From NCBI GenBank assembly GCA_022649305.1, contig JALCNW010000003.1, positions 62,001 to 126,000 of the forward strand: DNA of 64,000 bases, given 5' to 3'. The translations under genes were made by a program, and so were the position numbers. Of this stretch, positions 27,820-39,151 are shown piece by piece (within the stretch, counting starts at the first letter, position 1; the number at the start of each line of letters is the position of its first letter). A model generated the notes under the pieces. The model was not told where the DNA came from. It saw only the letters and a list, made by a program, of their open reading frames with translations, and did no database searches. This DNA comes from Enterobacter sp. (GTDB lineage Bacteria > Pseudomonadota > Gammaproteobacteria > Enterobacterales > Enterobacteriaceae).

Positions 27820-27839
27820 ATCAATCAACTCGTCGCCTT

Positions 27840-28493
27840 TCAGCTGGCTTTACGCTCATGCGCCTGGCGATATTCCACCAGATCTTCAATCGTAACCACC
27901 GGCATATTATGCAGACGCGCAAAGGTAACGCACTCTGGCATACGTGCCATGGTGCCGTCATCGTTGGTCAGTTCGCACAGTACACCAGCAGGTTTGAAGC
28001 CTGCCAGAGTCACCAGATCGATAGTCGCTTCGGTGTGGCCGCCACGAGTTAACACGCCGCCAGACTGCGCACGCAGCGGGAAGACGTGGCCTGGACGATG
28101 CAGATCGGATGGTTTTGCACCATCAGCGATTGCCGCGCGTACCGTGGTCAAACGGTCTGCCGCCGATACGCCGGTAGTGACACCGTGCGCCGCTTCGATA
28201 GTGACAGTAAAGCCCGTGCCGAATGCGCTGGTGTTGTTTTCAACCATCATCGGCAAATCGAGTTGTTTACGACGTTCTTCGTTGATACACAGGCAAACGA
28301 TGCCGCTACCGTGACGAATGGTCAGTGCCATCTGTTCAACGGTCATGTTTTCGGCGGCGAAGATCATATCACCTTCGTTTTCACGATTTTCATCGTCGAG
28401 CACCATCACACCGCGGCCTTCGCGCAGAGCATCTAGTGCGTGTTCAACACGTTCAATTGAAGTGCCAAAAGAGGAAAGTAGCGTCTGATTCAT
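27840..28493 (-). CDS. ribB: 3,4-dihydroxy-2-butanone-4-phosphate synthase RibB
   Basis: RibB converts ribulose 5-phosphate into the four-carbon precursor of riboflavin. The 217-residue protein has the acidic metal-binding loop [25 protein letters not shown], and [12 protein letters not shown]. It is monofunctional (no GTP cyclohydrolase II half), as in other enterobacteria. It has a long leader containing an FMN riboswitch and stands alone as a transcription unit. Confidence 0.98.
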   Translation of the reverse strand: MNQTLLSSFGTSIERVEHALDALREGRGVMVLDDENRENEGDMIFAAENMTVEQMALTIRHGSGIVCLCINEERRKQLDLPMMVENNTSAFGTGFTVTIEAAHGVTTGVSAADRLTTVRAAIADGAKPSDLHRPGHVFPLRAQSGGVLTRGGHTEATIDLVTLAGFKPAGVLCELTNDDGTMARMPECVTFARLHNMPVVTIEDLVEYRQAHERKAS

Positions 28494-28561
28494 GGTAAAA
28501 AAACCTCATTAACATTATGGTTACCAGAATCAGGGCAGTCTTAGGAGCGCCGTATAAGCGG

Positions 28562-28742
28562 CAAAAAAATAACGTGAGCGGGCCGTGCCCGACTGGATCG
28601 TTACTCTCTCCCATCCGGACTCTAACCGTCGGCTCCGGAGTTACACCGGATCTGCTGACCTTTGAGTTTTCACCCAAAGCGCTCGCGGGCTTTCAGCGCA
28701 AGGCTGATTTACCGCCGGTGGGGAATTTCGCCCCGCCCTGAG
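28562..28742 (-). ncRNA. FMN riboswitch (RFN element) and its terminator, ribB leader
   Basis: On the minus strand the leader begins AGGGCGGGGCGAAATTCCCC and contains the RFN landmarks ACCGGCGGTAAATCAGCC, AGCCCGCGAGCG, GGTCAGCAGATCCGGT and CCGACGGTTAGAGTCCGGATG in the conserved order. After the aptamer comes TAACG...GGGCACGGCCCG...CGTTA and seven T, a hairpin that can act as a terminator or sequester downstream sequence when FMN binds. It corresponds to E. coli sroG. Confidence 0.93.
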
Positions 28743-28755
28743 AATAAGCGAGATA

Positions 28756-28784
28756 ACTATAACGCTATTGATTACCCTGGGCAA
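28756..28784 (-). promoter_or_regulatory. sigma-70 promoter of ribB
   Basis: Minus-strand TTGCCC and TATAGT are separated by exactly 17 bp, placed 15 bases before the start of the FMN riboswitch. Confidence 0.8.
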
Positions 28785-28870
28785 TGCATAAGCTTCAAAC
28801 AAATCTTGTTTATGCCGTGACGTTACAGGCTACAATGGTCGTTAACACCTTTTCATCAAGGGAAACCACA

Positions 28871-29167
28871 ATGATTGACCCGAAAAAAATTGAACAAATT
28901 GCGCGTCAGGTCCATGAATCCATGCCGAAGGGGATTCGTGAGTTTGGTGATGATGTCGAGAAGAAAATCCGTCAGGTACTGCAGTCACAGTTGACGCGTC
29001 TTGATCTGGTGAGTCGCGAAGAGTTTGATGTACAGACGCAGGTGCTGCTGCGCACCCGCGAAAAGCTGGCTCTGTTGGAACAGCGTTTGACCGATCTGGA
29101 AAACCGTAATGCGACAGCTGAAGTCAAACCGGCTCCGGCTATTCCACCGGTTGACGGCCAGGAATAA
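28871..29167 (+). CDS. ubiK: ubiquinone biosynthesis accessory factor UbiK (YqiC)
   Basis: UbiK is a small coiled-coil protein that works with UbiJ to promote ubiquinone synthesis and binds membranes. The start was moved to [17 protein letters not shown], with AAGGGA ten bases upstream; the ORF-track start runs through the ribB promoter. The 98 residues show an amphipathic N-terminal helix and a C-terminal coiled coil ([19 protein letters not shown]). In E. coli several genes, including glgS, separate it from hldE; here hldE follows directly. Confidence 0.94.
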   Translation: MIDPKKIEQIARQVHESMPKGIREFGDDVEKKIRQVLQSQLTRLDLVSREEFDVQTQVLLRTREKLALLEQRLTDLENRNATAEVKPAPAIPPVDGQE

Positions 29168-29172
29168 ACATT

Positions 29173-29199
29173 AAAAAACGGGCCGTTGGCCCGTTTTTT
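29173..29199. terminator. bidirectional terminator between ubiK and hldE
   Basis: CGGGCC/GGCCCG stem with GTT loop, flanked by A6 and T6, located between two convergent genes. It serves both. Confidence 0.9.
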
Positions 29200-29204
29200 A
29201 CTTA

Positions 29205-30632
29205 CTAACTGTCCTTCTGGATCTTCTTAATGATGTTGGTGGTTGAACACCCGTCCTCAAAGTTGAGCACCATCACTTCACCGCCGTTGGCCCATACCTC
29301 TTCACTGCCCGCGATCTGTTCCGGCTTGTAATCCCCGCCTTTCACCAGTAGATCGGGCAAAATGCCTGCAATCAGACGCTGCGGCGTGTCTTCTTCAAAC
29401 GAGACAACCCAGTCCACGGCTTCCAGCGCACCGAGCACGATCATACGTTGCTCAAGCGGGTTCACCGGACGCGTTTCGCCTTTCAGACGTTTGGTGGAAG
29501 CATCGCTGTTCACTGCGACAATCAGACGATCGCCCAGCTTACGTGCATTTGCCAGATAAGAGACGTGCCCAGCATGCAAAATATCAAACACGCCGTTGGT
29601 CATCACCACTTTCTCGCCACGCTTGCGCGCCGCCGCGACAGCGACTTTTAACTCATCTTCGCTCATCACGCCAAAACCGGTATCGGCACGGCCACGTACT
29701 GCGTTTTCCAGTTCAATCGGCGACACGGTAGACGTACCCAGTTTGCCAACCACCACACCTGCGGCGGCATTAGCAAAGTAGCACGCTTCTTCCAGCGAAT
29801 TACCCGCCGCCAGCGTTGCTGCAAGCACGCCAATCACCGTATCACCGGCACCGGTCACGTCATACACTTCCTGCGCCTGAGTGGGCATATGCAGAGGCGT
29901 TTTGCCGGGTTGCAGCAACGTCATACCCTGTTCGGAACGTGTGACCAACAGAGCAGAAAGTTCGAAATCGGCGATAATTTTCATGCCACGTTCAACGAGA
30001 TCTTCTTCGTTTTTACACTTGCCAGCCACCGCTTCGAATTCAGACAGATTCGGCGTCAGCAACGTTGCACCACGATAGCGTTCAAACTCGGTACCCTTCG
30101 GATCGATTAGGACCGGAACACCCGCTTGACGTGCCAGCTGAATCATCTGCTGTACGCTCGCCAGCGCGCCTTTAGCATAATCAGACAGCACCAGTGCGCC
30201 AATACTGCCCAGTGCCTGGCTGATACGATCGTGCAACGGCTGAGGATCCACGCCCTCAAAGCCCTCTTCAAAATCGAGGCGAATCAGCTGCTGGTTACGC
30301 GAAAGCACGCGGAGTTTGGTAATGGTCGGATGCGTCGGAACAGAAACAAAGTCACACTTCACGTTCACGTCAGCCAGCGTTTTGCTCAGCGCACGCGCCG
30401 CGTCATCAATGCCGGTCAGCCCGACCAGACGCGAATGCGCGCCCAGAGAGGCAATGTTCATCGCCACGTTCGCCGCGCCGCCTGGACGTTCTTCAATGGT
30501 ATCGACCTTCACCACAGGTACCGGTGCTTCCGGGGAGATACGGCTGGTTGGCCCATACCAGTAACGGTCCAGCATCACATCCCCAACAACCATAACTCCA
30601 GCACGTTCAAACTCTGGCAGTGTTACTTTCAT
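29205..30632 (-). CDS. hldE: bifunctional heptose kinase/adenylyltransferase HldE
   Basis: HldE makes ADP-D-glycero-beta-D-manno-heptose, needed for the LPS inner core. The 475-residue protein has an N-terminal PfkB-type kinase (about 1-318; [28 protein letters not shown]) and a C-terminal nucleotidyltransferase (about 340-475; [16 protein letters not shown] with the HxGH motif). Both halves look complete. It is followed upstream by glnE and ygiF in a minus-strand set. Confidence 0.98.
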   Translation of the reverse strand: MKVTLPEFERAGVMVVGDVMLDRYWYGPTSRISPEAPVPVVKVDTIEERPGGAANVAMNIASLGAHSRLVGLTGIDDAARALSKTLADVNVKCDFVSVPTHPTITKLRVLSRNQQLIRLDFEEGFEGVDPQPLHDRISQALGSIGALVLSDYAKGALASVQQMIQLARQAGVPVLIDPKGTEFERYRGATLLTPNLSEFEAVAGKCKNEEDLVERGMKIIADFELSALLVTRSEQGMTLLQPGKTPLHMPTQAQEVYDVTGAGDTVIGVLAATLAAGNSLEEACYFANAAAGVVVGKLGTSTVSPIELENAVRGRADTGFGVMSEDELKVAVAAARKRGEKVVMTNGVFDILHAGHVSYLANARKLGDRLIVAVNSDASTKRLKGETRPVNPLEQRMIVLGALEAVDWVVSFEEDTPQRLIAGILPDLLVKGGDYKPEQIAGSEEVWANGGEVMVLNFEDGCSTTNIIKKIQKDS

Positions 30633-30686
30633 TCCTGACTCCAGAAAGGTTCACAATTTGCGCGCGATAATATCACACTTGTGGTG

Positions 30687-33527
30687 TTACGCACGGTCCA
30701 CCAGCCACTTCTGCCAGCAGCTGCGCACAAGCTCACGCTCGTGGGTAAAGCACTCTAGCGCCACATGGCCCGGCTGTTCCTGTAATGCCAGATGATGCAG
30801 TTCATCCCGAAGCGTCGTATACGCGCGGGTTAACGCCTGCGCGTCCTGCTCATCCATAATGTCGTTTTGCGCCAACAGTTCCAGAATGCGCACGTTATCA
30901 GACCAACGCGTCAGCTTCGGTTTATCGTGCGCATGGCAGAGCACCAGATACTGGGTAATAAACTCAATATCCGTAATACCGCCTTCATCTGCCTTAATGT
31001 CGAAACGATCGCGATGTTTATTGCCGAGATGCGCGCGCATTTTCTCGCGCATCTCACGCACTTCGGTCTGTAACGTTTCGCGTTCGCGCACGGCGGTCAG
31101 CACATCACGACGAATCACGTCGAACTGCATTTTTAATTGCGGGTCGCCATACACCACGCGGGCGCGGACCAGCGCCTGATGCTCCCACGTCCAGGCTTCG
31201 TTTTGCTGATAATCGCTAAACGACTCCGTGGAAGTGACTAACATGCCTGCCGCACCGGACGGACGCAGACGTGCATCCACCTCATACAAAATGCCGGATG
31301 ACGTGCGGGTACTGAATAAATGCATAATGCGCTGCGCAAGACGCAGATAGAACTGACGCCCGTCAATCTCACGCTCGCCGTCGGTCATCACGTCAACCGG
31401 ACAATCGTGCAGGAAGATCAGATCCAGATCGGAGCTGTATCCAAGCTCCCAGCCGCCCAGTTTGCCGTAACCGACCACGGCAAAACCACGCCCTTCGCGA
31501 TCGGCCAGATGTTTTGGCTGGCCGTAACGCGTCACCATCTGCCCCCACGCCTGCTGAACAACCGCATCAATAATGGCTTCGGCAAGCCAGGTCAGATGAT
31601 CGCTCACTTTCATCACCGGCAAGGTTCCGGCGATATCAGCCGCTGCCACACGCAGCATTTGCGCCTGCTTGAACTGGCGCAGTGCTTCAAGCTGTTGTTC
31701 TTCGTCGTCTTCCGGTACGCGCAGCAAATACTGACGCAGCTCGTCGCGATAAGCATCCGTCGCCGTGGGTTGATACAGCGTGTTCGGATCCAGCAGCTCA
31801 TCTAACAGAAGCGGATAGCGTGCCAGCTTGCTCGCCACCATCGGTGACGCGGCACACAGTGAGATCAGATGTTTAAGCGCACCGGGGAATTCGCTCAGCA
31901 ACTCAAGATAGGTTGTCCGCGTAATAATGCCGGTGAGAAGCGGCGTTAAGCGCGATAACGGAATCGGCGCATCAGCACGCGAGCACACGTCGCTCAGCAA
32001 ATGTGGCATCAGATGGTCAAGCACCTGCCGTCCACGCGGGCCGATAGCGCGCTTGTTAAGCTCCAGACGGAAATCGGCAATCAGCGCCACCACCCGGTGA
32101 CGATCGTCATCGCTCAGATGAGCCAGAACCGGCGTGGTGTCATCTTCTTGCAAGGCATCCTGCCATAGCTCGCGCCAGTGTTCAGATAGCGGGTCATCCT
32201 GCGACTCACTTTCATCATCGCCAATCAGATCGTTAAAGATACGGCGCACGCCGGCCATATGCGCTTCTAGCTGCTCGGTCAGCGCCGCCCAGTCGTCCAC
32301 GCGCATGCCCCAGGCCAGACGCGCGCGATTCAGGTCATCGCCCGGCAGCGTTTGGGTTTGTTCGTCATTGATGCTTTGTAACAAGTTTTCCAGACGACGC
32401 AGATAAAGATAGGTCGTGCGCAGGGTTTGCGCGTCGCCTTCAGGCAACAGATGGAGCTGCTCAATGGCCGTCAGCGTTGGCAACAGGGAGCGAGATTGCA
32501 ATGACGGCTCGCGTCCACCGCGAATTAGCTGGAATACCTGGACGATAAATTCGATTTCGCGAATCCCGCCCGCCCCAAGTTTAATGTTGTCCTTCAACCC
32601 GCGCCGGCGCACCTCGCGCGCAATCATCCCTTTCATATTACGCAGCGACTGGATCACGCTGAAATCGATATAGCGGCGGAAGATGAACGGACGCAGCATG
32701 GCACGCAGCTCGTTCGCGTACCCATCGCCGTTGTCGCCCATAATGCGCGCTTTGACCATGGCATAGCGCTCCCAGTCGCGTCCCTGCTCCTGGTAATAAT
32801 CTTCCAGCGCGGCATAGCTCAGCACCAGCGGACCGCTGTCACCAAAGGGACGCAAGCGCATATCGACGCGATAGACAAAGCCATCCTGCGTGGGCTGATC
32901 CAGCACTTTAATCAGACGCTGGCCGAGCCGGGTAAAAAATTGAGCGTTGTCCAGTTCGCGACGGCCACCGCGCGTGGTGCCTTTTTCCGGCCAGGCGAAG
33001 ATCAGGTCAATATCAGACGAGAAATTCAGCTCGCCGCCGCCCAGCTTGCCCATGCCTAAGATCATCAGCGGCTGCGGCGTGCCTTCCTCACTGCATGGCG
33101 TTCCCCACTCTTTGCAGCAGGCGTCGTACAGCCAGTCTCGCGCCGCCACAATCAGCGTCTCCGCCAGGCAACTGAGCTGCTGTAACGTACTTTCTTCACT
33201 CACCAGTTCCAGCGACTGCGCCCAGGCAATTCGGACCATCACCCGGCGACGGAACTGGCGCAGCACGCGCATCAGCGTCGTTTCATCCGCGACGTCGACC
33301 AGCGCATCGTTTAGCCACCGGGCATAAAGCTGCCACTCGTCCGCCAGAGGCGGCGCGGCATCAAGCTCTGCCAGCCAGTCGGGATTGGCGCAAATGCTCT
33401 CCTGCACAAAATCACTAAAAGTGAGCACTTGCTGCGCCTGCTCGCTTAACGATGAAGCGGGTAACGATTCCGGCAGACGCTCACAAACCGTCTGCCATTG
33501 CTGCTGTAACTGTGAAGAAAGCGGCAT
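30687..33527 (-). CDS. glnE: glutamine synthetase adenylyltransferase/deadenylase GlnE
   Basis: GlnE adds and removes AMP on glutamine synthetase in response to PII and glutamine. The 946-residue protein has two nucleotidyltransferase domains: the N-terminal one has [19 protein letters not shown] (deadenylation) and the C-terminal one has [19 protein letters not shown] (adenylylation). Both Asp-x-Asp metal motifs are intact. Length and order match E. coli. It lies 20 bp after ygiF and 54 bp before hldE. Confidence 0.98.
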   Translation of the reverse strand: MPLSSQLQQQWQTVCERLPESLPASSLSEQAQQVLTFSDFVQESICANPDWLAELDAAPPLADEWQLYARWLNDALVDVADETTLMRVLRQFRRRVMVRIAWAQSLELVSEESTLQQLSCLAETLIVAARDWLYDACCKEWGTPCSEEGTPQPLMILGMGKLGGGELNFSSDIDLIFAWPEKGTTRGGRRELDNAQFFTRLGQRLIKVLDQPTQDGFVYRVDMRLRPFGDSGPLVLSYAALEDYYQEQGRDWERYAMVKARIMGDNGDGYANELRAMLRPFIFRRYIDFSVIQSLRNMKGMIAREVRRRGLKDNIKLGAGGIREIEFIVQVFQLIRGGREPSLQSRSLLPTLTAIEQLHLLPEGDAQTLRTTYLYLRRLENLLQSINDEQTQTLPGDDLNRARLAWGMRVDDWAALTEQLEAHMAGVRRIFNDLIGDDESESQDDPLSEHWRELWQDALQEDDTTPVLAHLSDDDRHRVVALIADFRLELNKRAIGPRGRQVLDHLMPHLLSDVCSRADAPIPLSRLTPLLTGIITRTTYLELLSEFPGALKHLISLCAASPMVASKLARYPLLLDELLDPNTLYQPTATDAYRDELRQYLLRVPEDDEEQQLEALRQFKQAQMLRVAAADIAGTLPVMKVSDHLTWLAEAIIDAVVQQAWGQMVTRYGQPKHLADREGRGFAVVGYGKLGGWELGYSSDLDLIFLHDCPVDVMTDGEREIDGRQFYLRLAQRIMHLFSTRTSSGILYEVDARLRPSGAAGMLVTSTESFSDYQQNEAWTWEHQALVRARVVYGDPQLKMQFDVIRRDVLTAVRERETLQTEVREMREKMRAHLGNKHRDRFDIKADEGGITDIEFITQYLVLCHAHDKPKLTRWSDNVRILELLAQNDIMDEQDAQALTRAYTTLRDELHHLALQEQPGHVALECFTHERELVRSCWQKWLVDRA

Positions 33528-33547
33528 TATGGGGTTCCTTGCCTGAG

Positions 33548-34849
33548 TTAGCGTTTTCCGCTGTGCAGCCAGAAAGGCTCCTGAGAAATAGCCTCATTAC
33601 GGAAATGTTCAATTTCAATACGCTGGCGCGTTTCGATGGCATGGTAAAGACCCTGCCAGTTCTCCAGCCACGCCTGCGCTTTTACGCCCTGATAGGTGCC
33701 CGCCAGCAGTAAAATGCTGTCGATATCGCGCTTCAGGCGAATCAGCTGATCGCTATACTGGTCGCCAAGCGGGCGATCGAAAATAGTTCTCAGTTCGGCA
33801 GCGCTGCGCGACATGTGAATATCCGAGAAACGCTTAAACGATTCGGCGATTTTTTTCTGCGCTTTATCGTCCAGGAAACTCTGCCAGCCGCGCGTGACCA
33901 GGAACTCGGTCAACGCCAGTTTTGCCGCTGCATTTTGTGGGCTATAGGCCACAGTCTGCGCGGAAACGTCAGTCGCCATCAGTGCTTCAGTCTGCGTCAG
34001 CAGGTCACGTAAGTGAGTGCTCGCTTTACGCGGAACAATCCCGCCAAACACCACCAGCGCGTTTCGCGCCAGCCCAATCGCCGCCTGCACGTGCGCTTTT
34101 GCGTCCTTCACACCGCGCACCCACAACTCTTCGTGGTACTGCCACTGGCTGAGAGCCAGCTCCAGCGCAGCTTCAAACCCAAGCTCGACGCTGGCCTTTG
34201 GTGCAACGCTCAGAATCATTGTCGGCTTGATGACCCGTGGTGCATCTCCGGCCGCCAGGTGATAGCCACGAGCGGCCTTGCTCAGGCTGCCCTGACGCAA
34301 ACCCGACTGCCCCACCAGCTTACGCGCCAGCTTGAGTACATCATCGGTATTGCCTTCCAGCAGTTCCAGTTCCAGCTCACAAATTGGCTCCTGGAACGCC
34401 CCCGCTTTCACTTCACCAAGATCGAGGGCAATCTCAATGCGGCTTTTACCCTCATTAACCAGCCATTTCTCGCGCCAGAAATCGGTGCTGAACAGCGGTT
34501 GAACCTCAGTGGACAAGTCTTCGGGCAGTTCACCGTCCGGCCACACTTCCGTCGGGAAACGTGACAGATCCAGCTCTGGCTTTTCAATGTCGATATTGTA
34601 TTCCGGACGCTGATGCAACCCGCCCACCACGCGCCCGGCGATTTTCATCGTCATTTCAAAGCGCCCGTTCGCGCCGCGAATGCGCAGCCCCATATCATGG
34701 CGTCGCAGCCAGTTATCCGGCGTTTCATAATAGATGTTCAGCAATTGCACCGGTTCATGGTGCTCACCGGACAACGAATGAAGATGAGTTCGCAGCGCAT
34801 CAACGCTGTCTTTTTCGACGATAAATTTTAATTCGATTTCTTGAGCCAT
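33548..34849 (-). CDS. ygiF: inorganic triphosphatase YgiF (CYTH-CHAD)
   Basis: YgiF hydrolyses inorganic tripolyphosphate. The N-terminal CYTH domain begins with the signature EIELKFIV and has [16 protein letters not shown]; the C-terminal CHAD domain (about 220-430) is helical and His/Arg-rich ([25 protein letters not shown]). The protein has 433 residues. It is the first gene of the ygiF-glnE-hldE minus-strand group. Confidence 0.95.
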   Translation of the reverse strand: MAQEIELKFIVEKDSVDALRTHLHSLSGEHHEPVQLLNIYYETPDNWLRRHDMGLRIRGANGRFEMTMKIAGRVVGGLHQRPEYNIDIEKPELDLSRFPTEVWPDGELPEDLSTEVQPLFSTDFWREKWLVNEGKSRIEIALDLGEVKAGAFQEPICELELELLEGNTDDVLKLARKLVGQSGLRQGSLSKAARGYHLAAGDAPRVIKPTMILSVAPKASVELGFEAALELALSQWQYHEELWVRGVKDAKAHVQAAIGLARNALVVFGGIVPRKASTHLRDLLTQTEALMATDVSAQTVAYSPQNAAAKLALTEFLVTRGWQSFLDDKAQKKIAESFKRFSDIHMSRSAAELRTIFDRPLGDQYSDQLIRLKRDIDSILLLAGTYQGVKAQAWLENWQGLYHAIETRQRIEIEHFRNEAISQEPFWLHSGKR

Positions 34850-35078
34850 AGATTTCTACTTATGGTTGCGTCACAGACGCATCAATGAAGGCGAACTTCC
34901 TCGCCATTTATTTGTCAGTACATAGTATTTTGCGCCAAATTGCCACGCAATGAGCAATTTGACGGGCGTAAATATGTGGAGTAGTGACACAGATGATTCT
35001 GATTGCTGACGAATGCTTTGCGTGGAGACACTGTTGCCACTACTATCGTTCCACTTTTTATGAAAATAACGACTAATG

Positions 35079-35699
35079 ATGCTTAAATTACGCCTGATTG
35101 GACTCACTTTACTTGCTTTTAGCGCTGCAACCGTGGTCCATGCTGAAGAGAAACGTTACGTTTCCGACGAATTAAACACCTGGGTACGCAGCGGCCCTGG
35201 AGATAGTTATCGCCTCGTGGGTACGGTTAATGCCGGCGAGGAAGTCGTTCTGCTCCAGACTAACCAGGATACTAACTATGGTCAGGTTCGCGACAGCACC
35301 GGCCGTACGTCCTGGATCCCCCTTAAAGAATTAAGCAACGTACCTAGCCTGCGTACTCGCGTACCGGATCTGGAAAATCAGGTGAAAACCCTGACCGACA
35401 AGCTGACCAACATCGACACCACCTGGAACCAGCGCACCGCTGAAATGCAGCAGAAAGTGGCGCAGAGTGACGGGGTGATCAACGGCTTGAAAGAAGAGAA
35501 TCAGAAGCTGAAAAACGAGCTGATTGTCGCGCAGAAAAAAGTCAGCGCCGCTAATCTTCAGCTCGATGACAAACAGCGCACCATCATCATGCAGTGGTTT
35601 ATGTATGGCGGCGGCGTGTTGGGCGTCGGTCTGGTGCTCGGTCTGGTATTGCCGCTCCTGATCCCAAGCCGTAAGCGTAAAGACCGCTGGATGAACTAA
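35079..35699 (+). CDS. ygiM: SH3-domain membrane protein YgiM
   Basis: YgiM is a conserved inner-membrane-anchored protein of unclear function. A signal peptide ([22 protein letters not shown]) is followed by a bacterial SH3 domain (about 25-90; [30 protein letters not shown]), a coiled coil (about 95-165), and a TM helix ([22 protein letters not shown]) with a basic C-terminal tail. Two consecutive ATG codons are present; the second gives 206 residues, the E. coli length. It is upstream of cca on the same strand. Confidence 0.92.
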   Translation: MLKLRLIGLTLLAFSAATVVHAEEKRYVSDELNTWVRSGPGDSYRLVGTVNAGEEVVLLQTNQDTNYGQVRDSTGRTSWIPLKELSNVPSLRTRVPDLENQVKTLTDKLTNIDTTWNQRTAEMQQKVAQSDGVINGLKEENQKLKNELIVAQKKVSAANLQLDDKQRTIIMQWFMYGGGVLGVGLVLGLVLPLLIPSRKRKDRWMN

Positions 35700-35760
35700 T
35701 TCGTCTTCTCTGCCAGACTTACGTATTATCTTGCGATTAAGAGAAGACGGGAGTTCAGTT

Positions 35761-37002
35761 GTGAAGATTTATCTGGTCGGTGGTGCGGTACGTGATGCGT
35801 TATTAGGCTTACCGGTCAAAGATAAAGATTGGGTCGTGGTGGGTGCCACACCGGAGGAAATGCTTAATGCGGGCTACCAGCAGGTAGGCCGCGATTTTCC
35901 CGTGTTCCTTCATCCCAAAAGCCGTGAAGAGTACGCTCTGGCACGAACCGAGCGCAAAGCCGGTTTCGGTTATACCGGCTTTACCTGCTACGCCGCGCCA
36001 GACGTCACGCTGGAGCAAGATTTACTGCGCCGTGACCTGACAGTCAACGCCCTGGCGCAGGATGATAACGGCACTATCATCGACGCTTACGGCGGCCAGG
36101 ACGATCTGCATAACCGAATTCTACGTCACGTCTCCCCTGCTTTTTCAGAAGATCCGCTGCGCGTCCTGCGCGTGGCGCGGTTCGCTGCACGCTACGCTCA
36201 TCTGAGTTTCCGCATTGCCGACGAAACCATGGCGTTGATGACGGCGATGACAGAGGCTGGCGAGCTGGAACACCTCACGCCGGAACGCGTGTGGAAAGAG
36301 ACGGAAAATGCGCTGAGCACTCGCAATCCGCAGGTCTTTTTCCAGGTGCTTCGCGACTGCGGCGCGCTTAAGGTCTTGTTCCCCGAAATCGACATGCTGT
36401 TTGGCGTGCCCGCGCCCGCGAAATGGCACCCGGAAATCGACACTGGCATCCACACGCTGATGACGCTGAGCATGGCCGCCATGCTCAGCCCGGAGGTTGA
36501 CGTACGTTTTGCTACGCTGTGTCACGATTTGGGTAAAGGCTTAACGCCGAAAGAGATGTGGCCACGCCACCATGGGCACGGCCCGGCGGGCGTAAAGCTG
36601 GTTGAAGGCATTTGCCAGCGCCTGCGCGTGCCTAACGACATTCGCGATCTGGCAAAACTGGTCGCCGAGTTCCACGACCTTATCCATACCTTCCCCATTC
36701 TCAAACCCGCCACCATCGTGAGGCTGTTCGACAGCATTGACGCCTGGCGCAAGCCACAGCGCGTAGAGCAAATTGCGCTCACCAGCGAAGCGGACGTACG
36801 CGGGCGCACCGGATTTGAGGCTTGCGATTATCCGCAAGGGCGTTTGCTACGCGAAGCCTGGGACATTGCGAAAGCAGTACCGACAAAAGAGGTCGTCGAG
36901 GCAGGGTTTAAAGGGCCCGAAATTCGAGAAGAGTTAACAAAGCGGCGGATTCAGGCGGTCACAGACTGGAAGGAAAAGCGTTGCCCTCAGCCTAAAGACT
37001 GA
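35761..37002 (+). CDS. cca: multifunctional CCA-adding enzyme
   Basis: Cca repairs and builds the 3' CCA end of tRNAs; gamma-proteobacterial forms also have HD-domain phosphatase and phosphodiesterase activity. The start is GTG ([18 protein letters not shown]) with GGAG seven bases upstream; the ORF-track start is ten codons too long. The 413 residues have the class II nucleotidyltransferase motif [37 protein letters not shown], and the HD motif in [10 protein letters not shown]. It is convergent with uppP, ten bases away. Confidence 0.97.
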   Translation: MKIYLVGGAVRDALLGLPVKDKDWVVVGATPEEMLNAGYQQVGRDFPVFLHPKSREEYALARTERKAGFGYTGFTCYAAPDVTLEQDLLRRDLTVNALAQDDNGTIIDAYGGQDDLHNRILRHVSPAFSEDPLRVLRVARFAARYAHLSFRIADETMALMTAMTEAGELEHLTPERVWKETENALSTRNPQVFFQVLRDCGALKVLFPEIDMLFGVPAPAKWHPEIDTGIHTLMTLSMAAMLSPEVDVRFATLCHDLGKGLTPKEMWPRHHGHGPAGVKLVEGICQRLRVPNDIRDLAKLVAEFHDLIHTFPILKPATIVRLFDSIDAWRKPQRVEQIALTSEADVRGRTGFEACDYPQGRLLREAWDIAKAVPTKEVVEAGFKGPEIREELTKRRIQAVTDWKEKRCPQPKD

Positions 37003-37012
37003 GGGCCGTCGG

Positions 37013-37834
37013 TCAGAAGAAGACCACGTAAACCGCTGCCGCCACGATAAAGCGGTAGATGGCGAACGGAATAAACGAGATACGTTTGATGATTTGCAGG
37101 AAGGTTTTGATAGCAACTAACGCCACGATGAAGGCGGTCACAAAGCCTACTGCGAACATCGGAATATCGCCGACTGTCAGGAAGTGATAGCTCTTATAAA
37201 GATCCAGTGCCGTCGCGCCCATCATCATTGGCACGGCCAGCAGGAAAGAGAACTCCGACGCGGCATAGCGGCTCACGCCCATGAGCATCCCGCCAGAAAT
37301 CGTCGCCCCCGAGCGAGAGAAGCCCGGCCACAGCGCCAGACACTGGAAGCAGCCAATCATAAACGCCTGACGGTAGGTCATATCGTCCAGGCCCGGTGCT
37401 TTCGGCTCTTTCGGTTTTAGCAATTCTGCGACAATCAGCAGCACACCGCCCACGACCAGCGCGTACATCACGTTGATCGGATTAAACAGTGATTTAATGG
37501 CGTCGTGGAAAATTAACCCAAGTACCACCGCCGGAATCATACCCAGCAGGATATGAATCAGCGTCAGACGGCCTTTGCCTTCGCCTTCATGCTGCGGCGG
37601 ACGGCCAAAATGAATACCGATTAAGCCGAACAGACGTCGCCAGAACATCACGACCACGGCCAGAATAGAGCCTAACTGAATGACCACCTCAAACGTCTTG
37701 GCTGTCTCTCCCTCAAAACCCAGCAAATGACCGACGATGATCATGTGTCCGGTACTGGAAACAGGCAAGAACTCCGTCAATCCTTCGACCACACCCAGAA
37801 TTGCCGCCACCAGCAGCGAGTGCATATCGCTCAT
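37013..37834 (-). CDS. uppP: undecaprenyl-diphosphatase UppP (BacA)
   Basis: UppP recycles undecaprenyl pyrophosphate to the monophosphate carrier for cell-wall synthesis and gives bacitracin tolerance. The 273-residue multi-spanning protein has the active-site motifs [15 protein letters not shown] and [10 protein letters not shown]. The length equals E. coli. The stop is followed closely by the cca stop on the other strand. Confidence 0.97.
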   Translation of the reverse strand: MSDMHSLLVAAILGVVEGLTEFLPVSSTGHMIIVGHLLGFEGETAKTFEVVIQLGSILAVVVMFWRRLFGLIGIHFGRPPQHEGEGKGRLTLIHILLGMIPAVVLGLIFHDAIKSLFNPINVMYALVVGGVLLIVAELLKPKEPKAPGLDDMTYRQAFMIGCFQCLALWPGFSRSGATISGGMLMGVSRYAASEFSFLLAVPMMMGATALDLYKSYHFLTVGDIPMFAVGFVTAFIVALVAIKTFLQIIKRISFIPFAIYRFIVAAAVYVVFF

Positions 37835-37940
37835 CTAATAAACCCTTATAAAAATGTAAAAAACGGCTGACCTCAAGGGACGCCGCGAAAGATACAGCTT
37901 TAAGACCGGTATAACCGAAAATGGTTTAGCAATGATGACG

Positions 37941-38309
37941 TTAATGATGTCCTTTAAGATTTTGGCCACGCTCAATAATGACGCCGACATTTGTCGCTCG
38001 CGCCACCGCACCGGGCTTGCTGAGTTTGATGCGCACCCATGGCGAATCGAAGCGGCTAAGCAGCAGATCAGCCACCTCTTCCGCCACGCGCTCCACCAGC
38101 GCAAAACGCTGCCCCTCAACGTGGTTGACGACCGCTTCGCTGATATCCGCATAGCTCAGACAATCTTTCACATCGTCACTTTTAGCGGACAGGCGGTTGT
38201 CCCAGCCCATTTCGATATCGAACACCAGCTTCTGCTCGATGGTCTGTTCCCAGTCATAAACACCAATTGTGGTGATTACCGAAAGTTGCTCTATAAATAC
38301 AATATCCAT
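37941..38309 (-). CDS. folB: dihydroneopterin aldolase FolB
   Basis: FolB cleaves and epimerises dihydroneopterin in folate synthesis. The start [21 protein letters not shown] is the second of two consecutive Met codons and matches the E. coli N-terminus. Conserved residues include E22 in YDWEQ and K in [14 protein letters not shown]. The product is 122 residues. It lies back to back with plsY. Confidence 0.96.
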   Translation of the reverse strand: MDIVFIEQLSVITTIGVYDWEQTIEQKLVFDIEMGWDNRLSAKSDDVKDCLSYADISEAVVNHVEGQRFALVERVAEEVADLLLSRFDSPWVRIKLSKPGAVARATNVGVIIERGQNLKGHH

Positions 38310-38416
38310 CACGACCTGCCTGGTTTTTGGCTAAACCGGATACCACTTCCGGCGAATTATGCGTATTATCCACAGATGCAGAGAATACAGATACATTTTC
38401 AAAACGGAACAGCGTT

Positions 38417-39025
38417 ATGAGTGCAATCGCGCCTGGAATGATCTTCCTCGCTTACCTTTGCGGCTCAATCTCCAGCGCCATTCTGGTCTGCCGCATCGCC
38501 GGACTGCCTGACCCTCGTGTCAGTGGTTCCGGGAATCCAGGGGCGACCAATGTACTTCGAATTGGCGGCAAGGGAGCAGCCGTAGCGGTTTTGATTTTTG
38601 ATGTTCTGAAAGGAATGCTTCCCGTCTGGGGCGCTTACGCTCTGGGCGTAACCCCATTTTGGCTGGGGCTTATCGCCATCGCCGCCTGTCTGGGCCACAT
38701 TTGGCCAGCATTCTTTGGCTTTAAAGGCGGTAAAGGCGTTGCCACGGCCTTTGGCGCCATCGCCCCTATCGGCTGGGATTTAACAGGCGTCATGGCTGGC
38801 ACCTGGCTGCTGACCGTGTTATTGAGCGGCTACTCGTCGCTGGGCGCGATTGTTAGCGCGCTGATCGCGCCGTTCTACGTCTGGTGGTTCAAGCCCCAGT
38901 TCACCTTCCCCGTTTCGATGCTTTCCTGCCTGATTTTGCTGCGCCACCATGACAATATTCAACGTTTATGGCGTCGTCAGGAAACGAAAATCTGGACCAA
39001 GCTCAAGAGAAAAAAGAAAGAATAA
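38417..39025 (+). CDS. plsY: acyl-phosphate glycerol-3-phosphate acyltransferase PlsY
   Basis: PlsY transfers the acyl group from acyl phosphate to glycerol 3-phosphate at the inner membrane. The start [18 protein letters not shown] was chosen over the 30-codon longer ORF-track start. Motifs include [33 protein letters not shown] and a basic C-terminal tail (KLKRKKKE). The 202 residues form five TM helices. In E. coli K-12 the ttd genes follow; here it is followed by urease genes. Confidence 0.96.
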   Translation: MSAIAPGMIFLAYLCGSISSAILVCRIAGLPDPRVSGSGNPGATNVLRIGGKGAAVAVLIFDVLKGMLPVWGAYALGVTPFWLGLIAIAACLGHIWPAFFGFKGGKGVATAFGAIAPIGWDLTGVMAGTWLLTVLLSGYSSLGAIVSALIAPFYVWWFKPQFTFPVSMLSCLILLRHHDNIQRLWRRQETKIWTKLKRKKKE

Positions 39026-39026
39026 C

Positions 39027-39047
39027 GCCCGGCGCGTTCGGGCCTTT
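39027..39047 (+). terminator. weak hairpin after plsY
   Basis: GCCCG/CGGGC stem with a seven-base loop and the run CTTTGCTT directly after the plsY stop. It is a plausible but weak terminator. Confidence 0.4.
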
Positions 39048-39151
39048 GCTTATCACTTCCCCGCCGCATCATCAGCTTTTCCTATGACAAAAAACGCCTG
39101 TAGCTGATCCATACTCGGAACATTCGAGAATGCGTTCACAGGGGCTAAATC

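Noticed and set aside
39050-39151. NAC or sigma-54 promoter for the urease operon
   Set aside because: Nitrogen control is known in Klebsiella, but no convincing ATA-N6-TnGTAT or GG-N10-GC pattern could be found by eye, so none is claimed.
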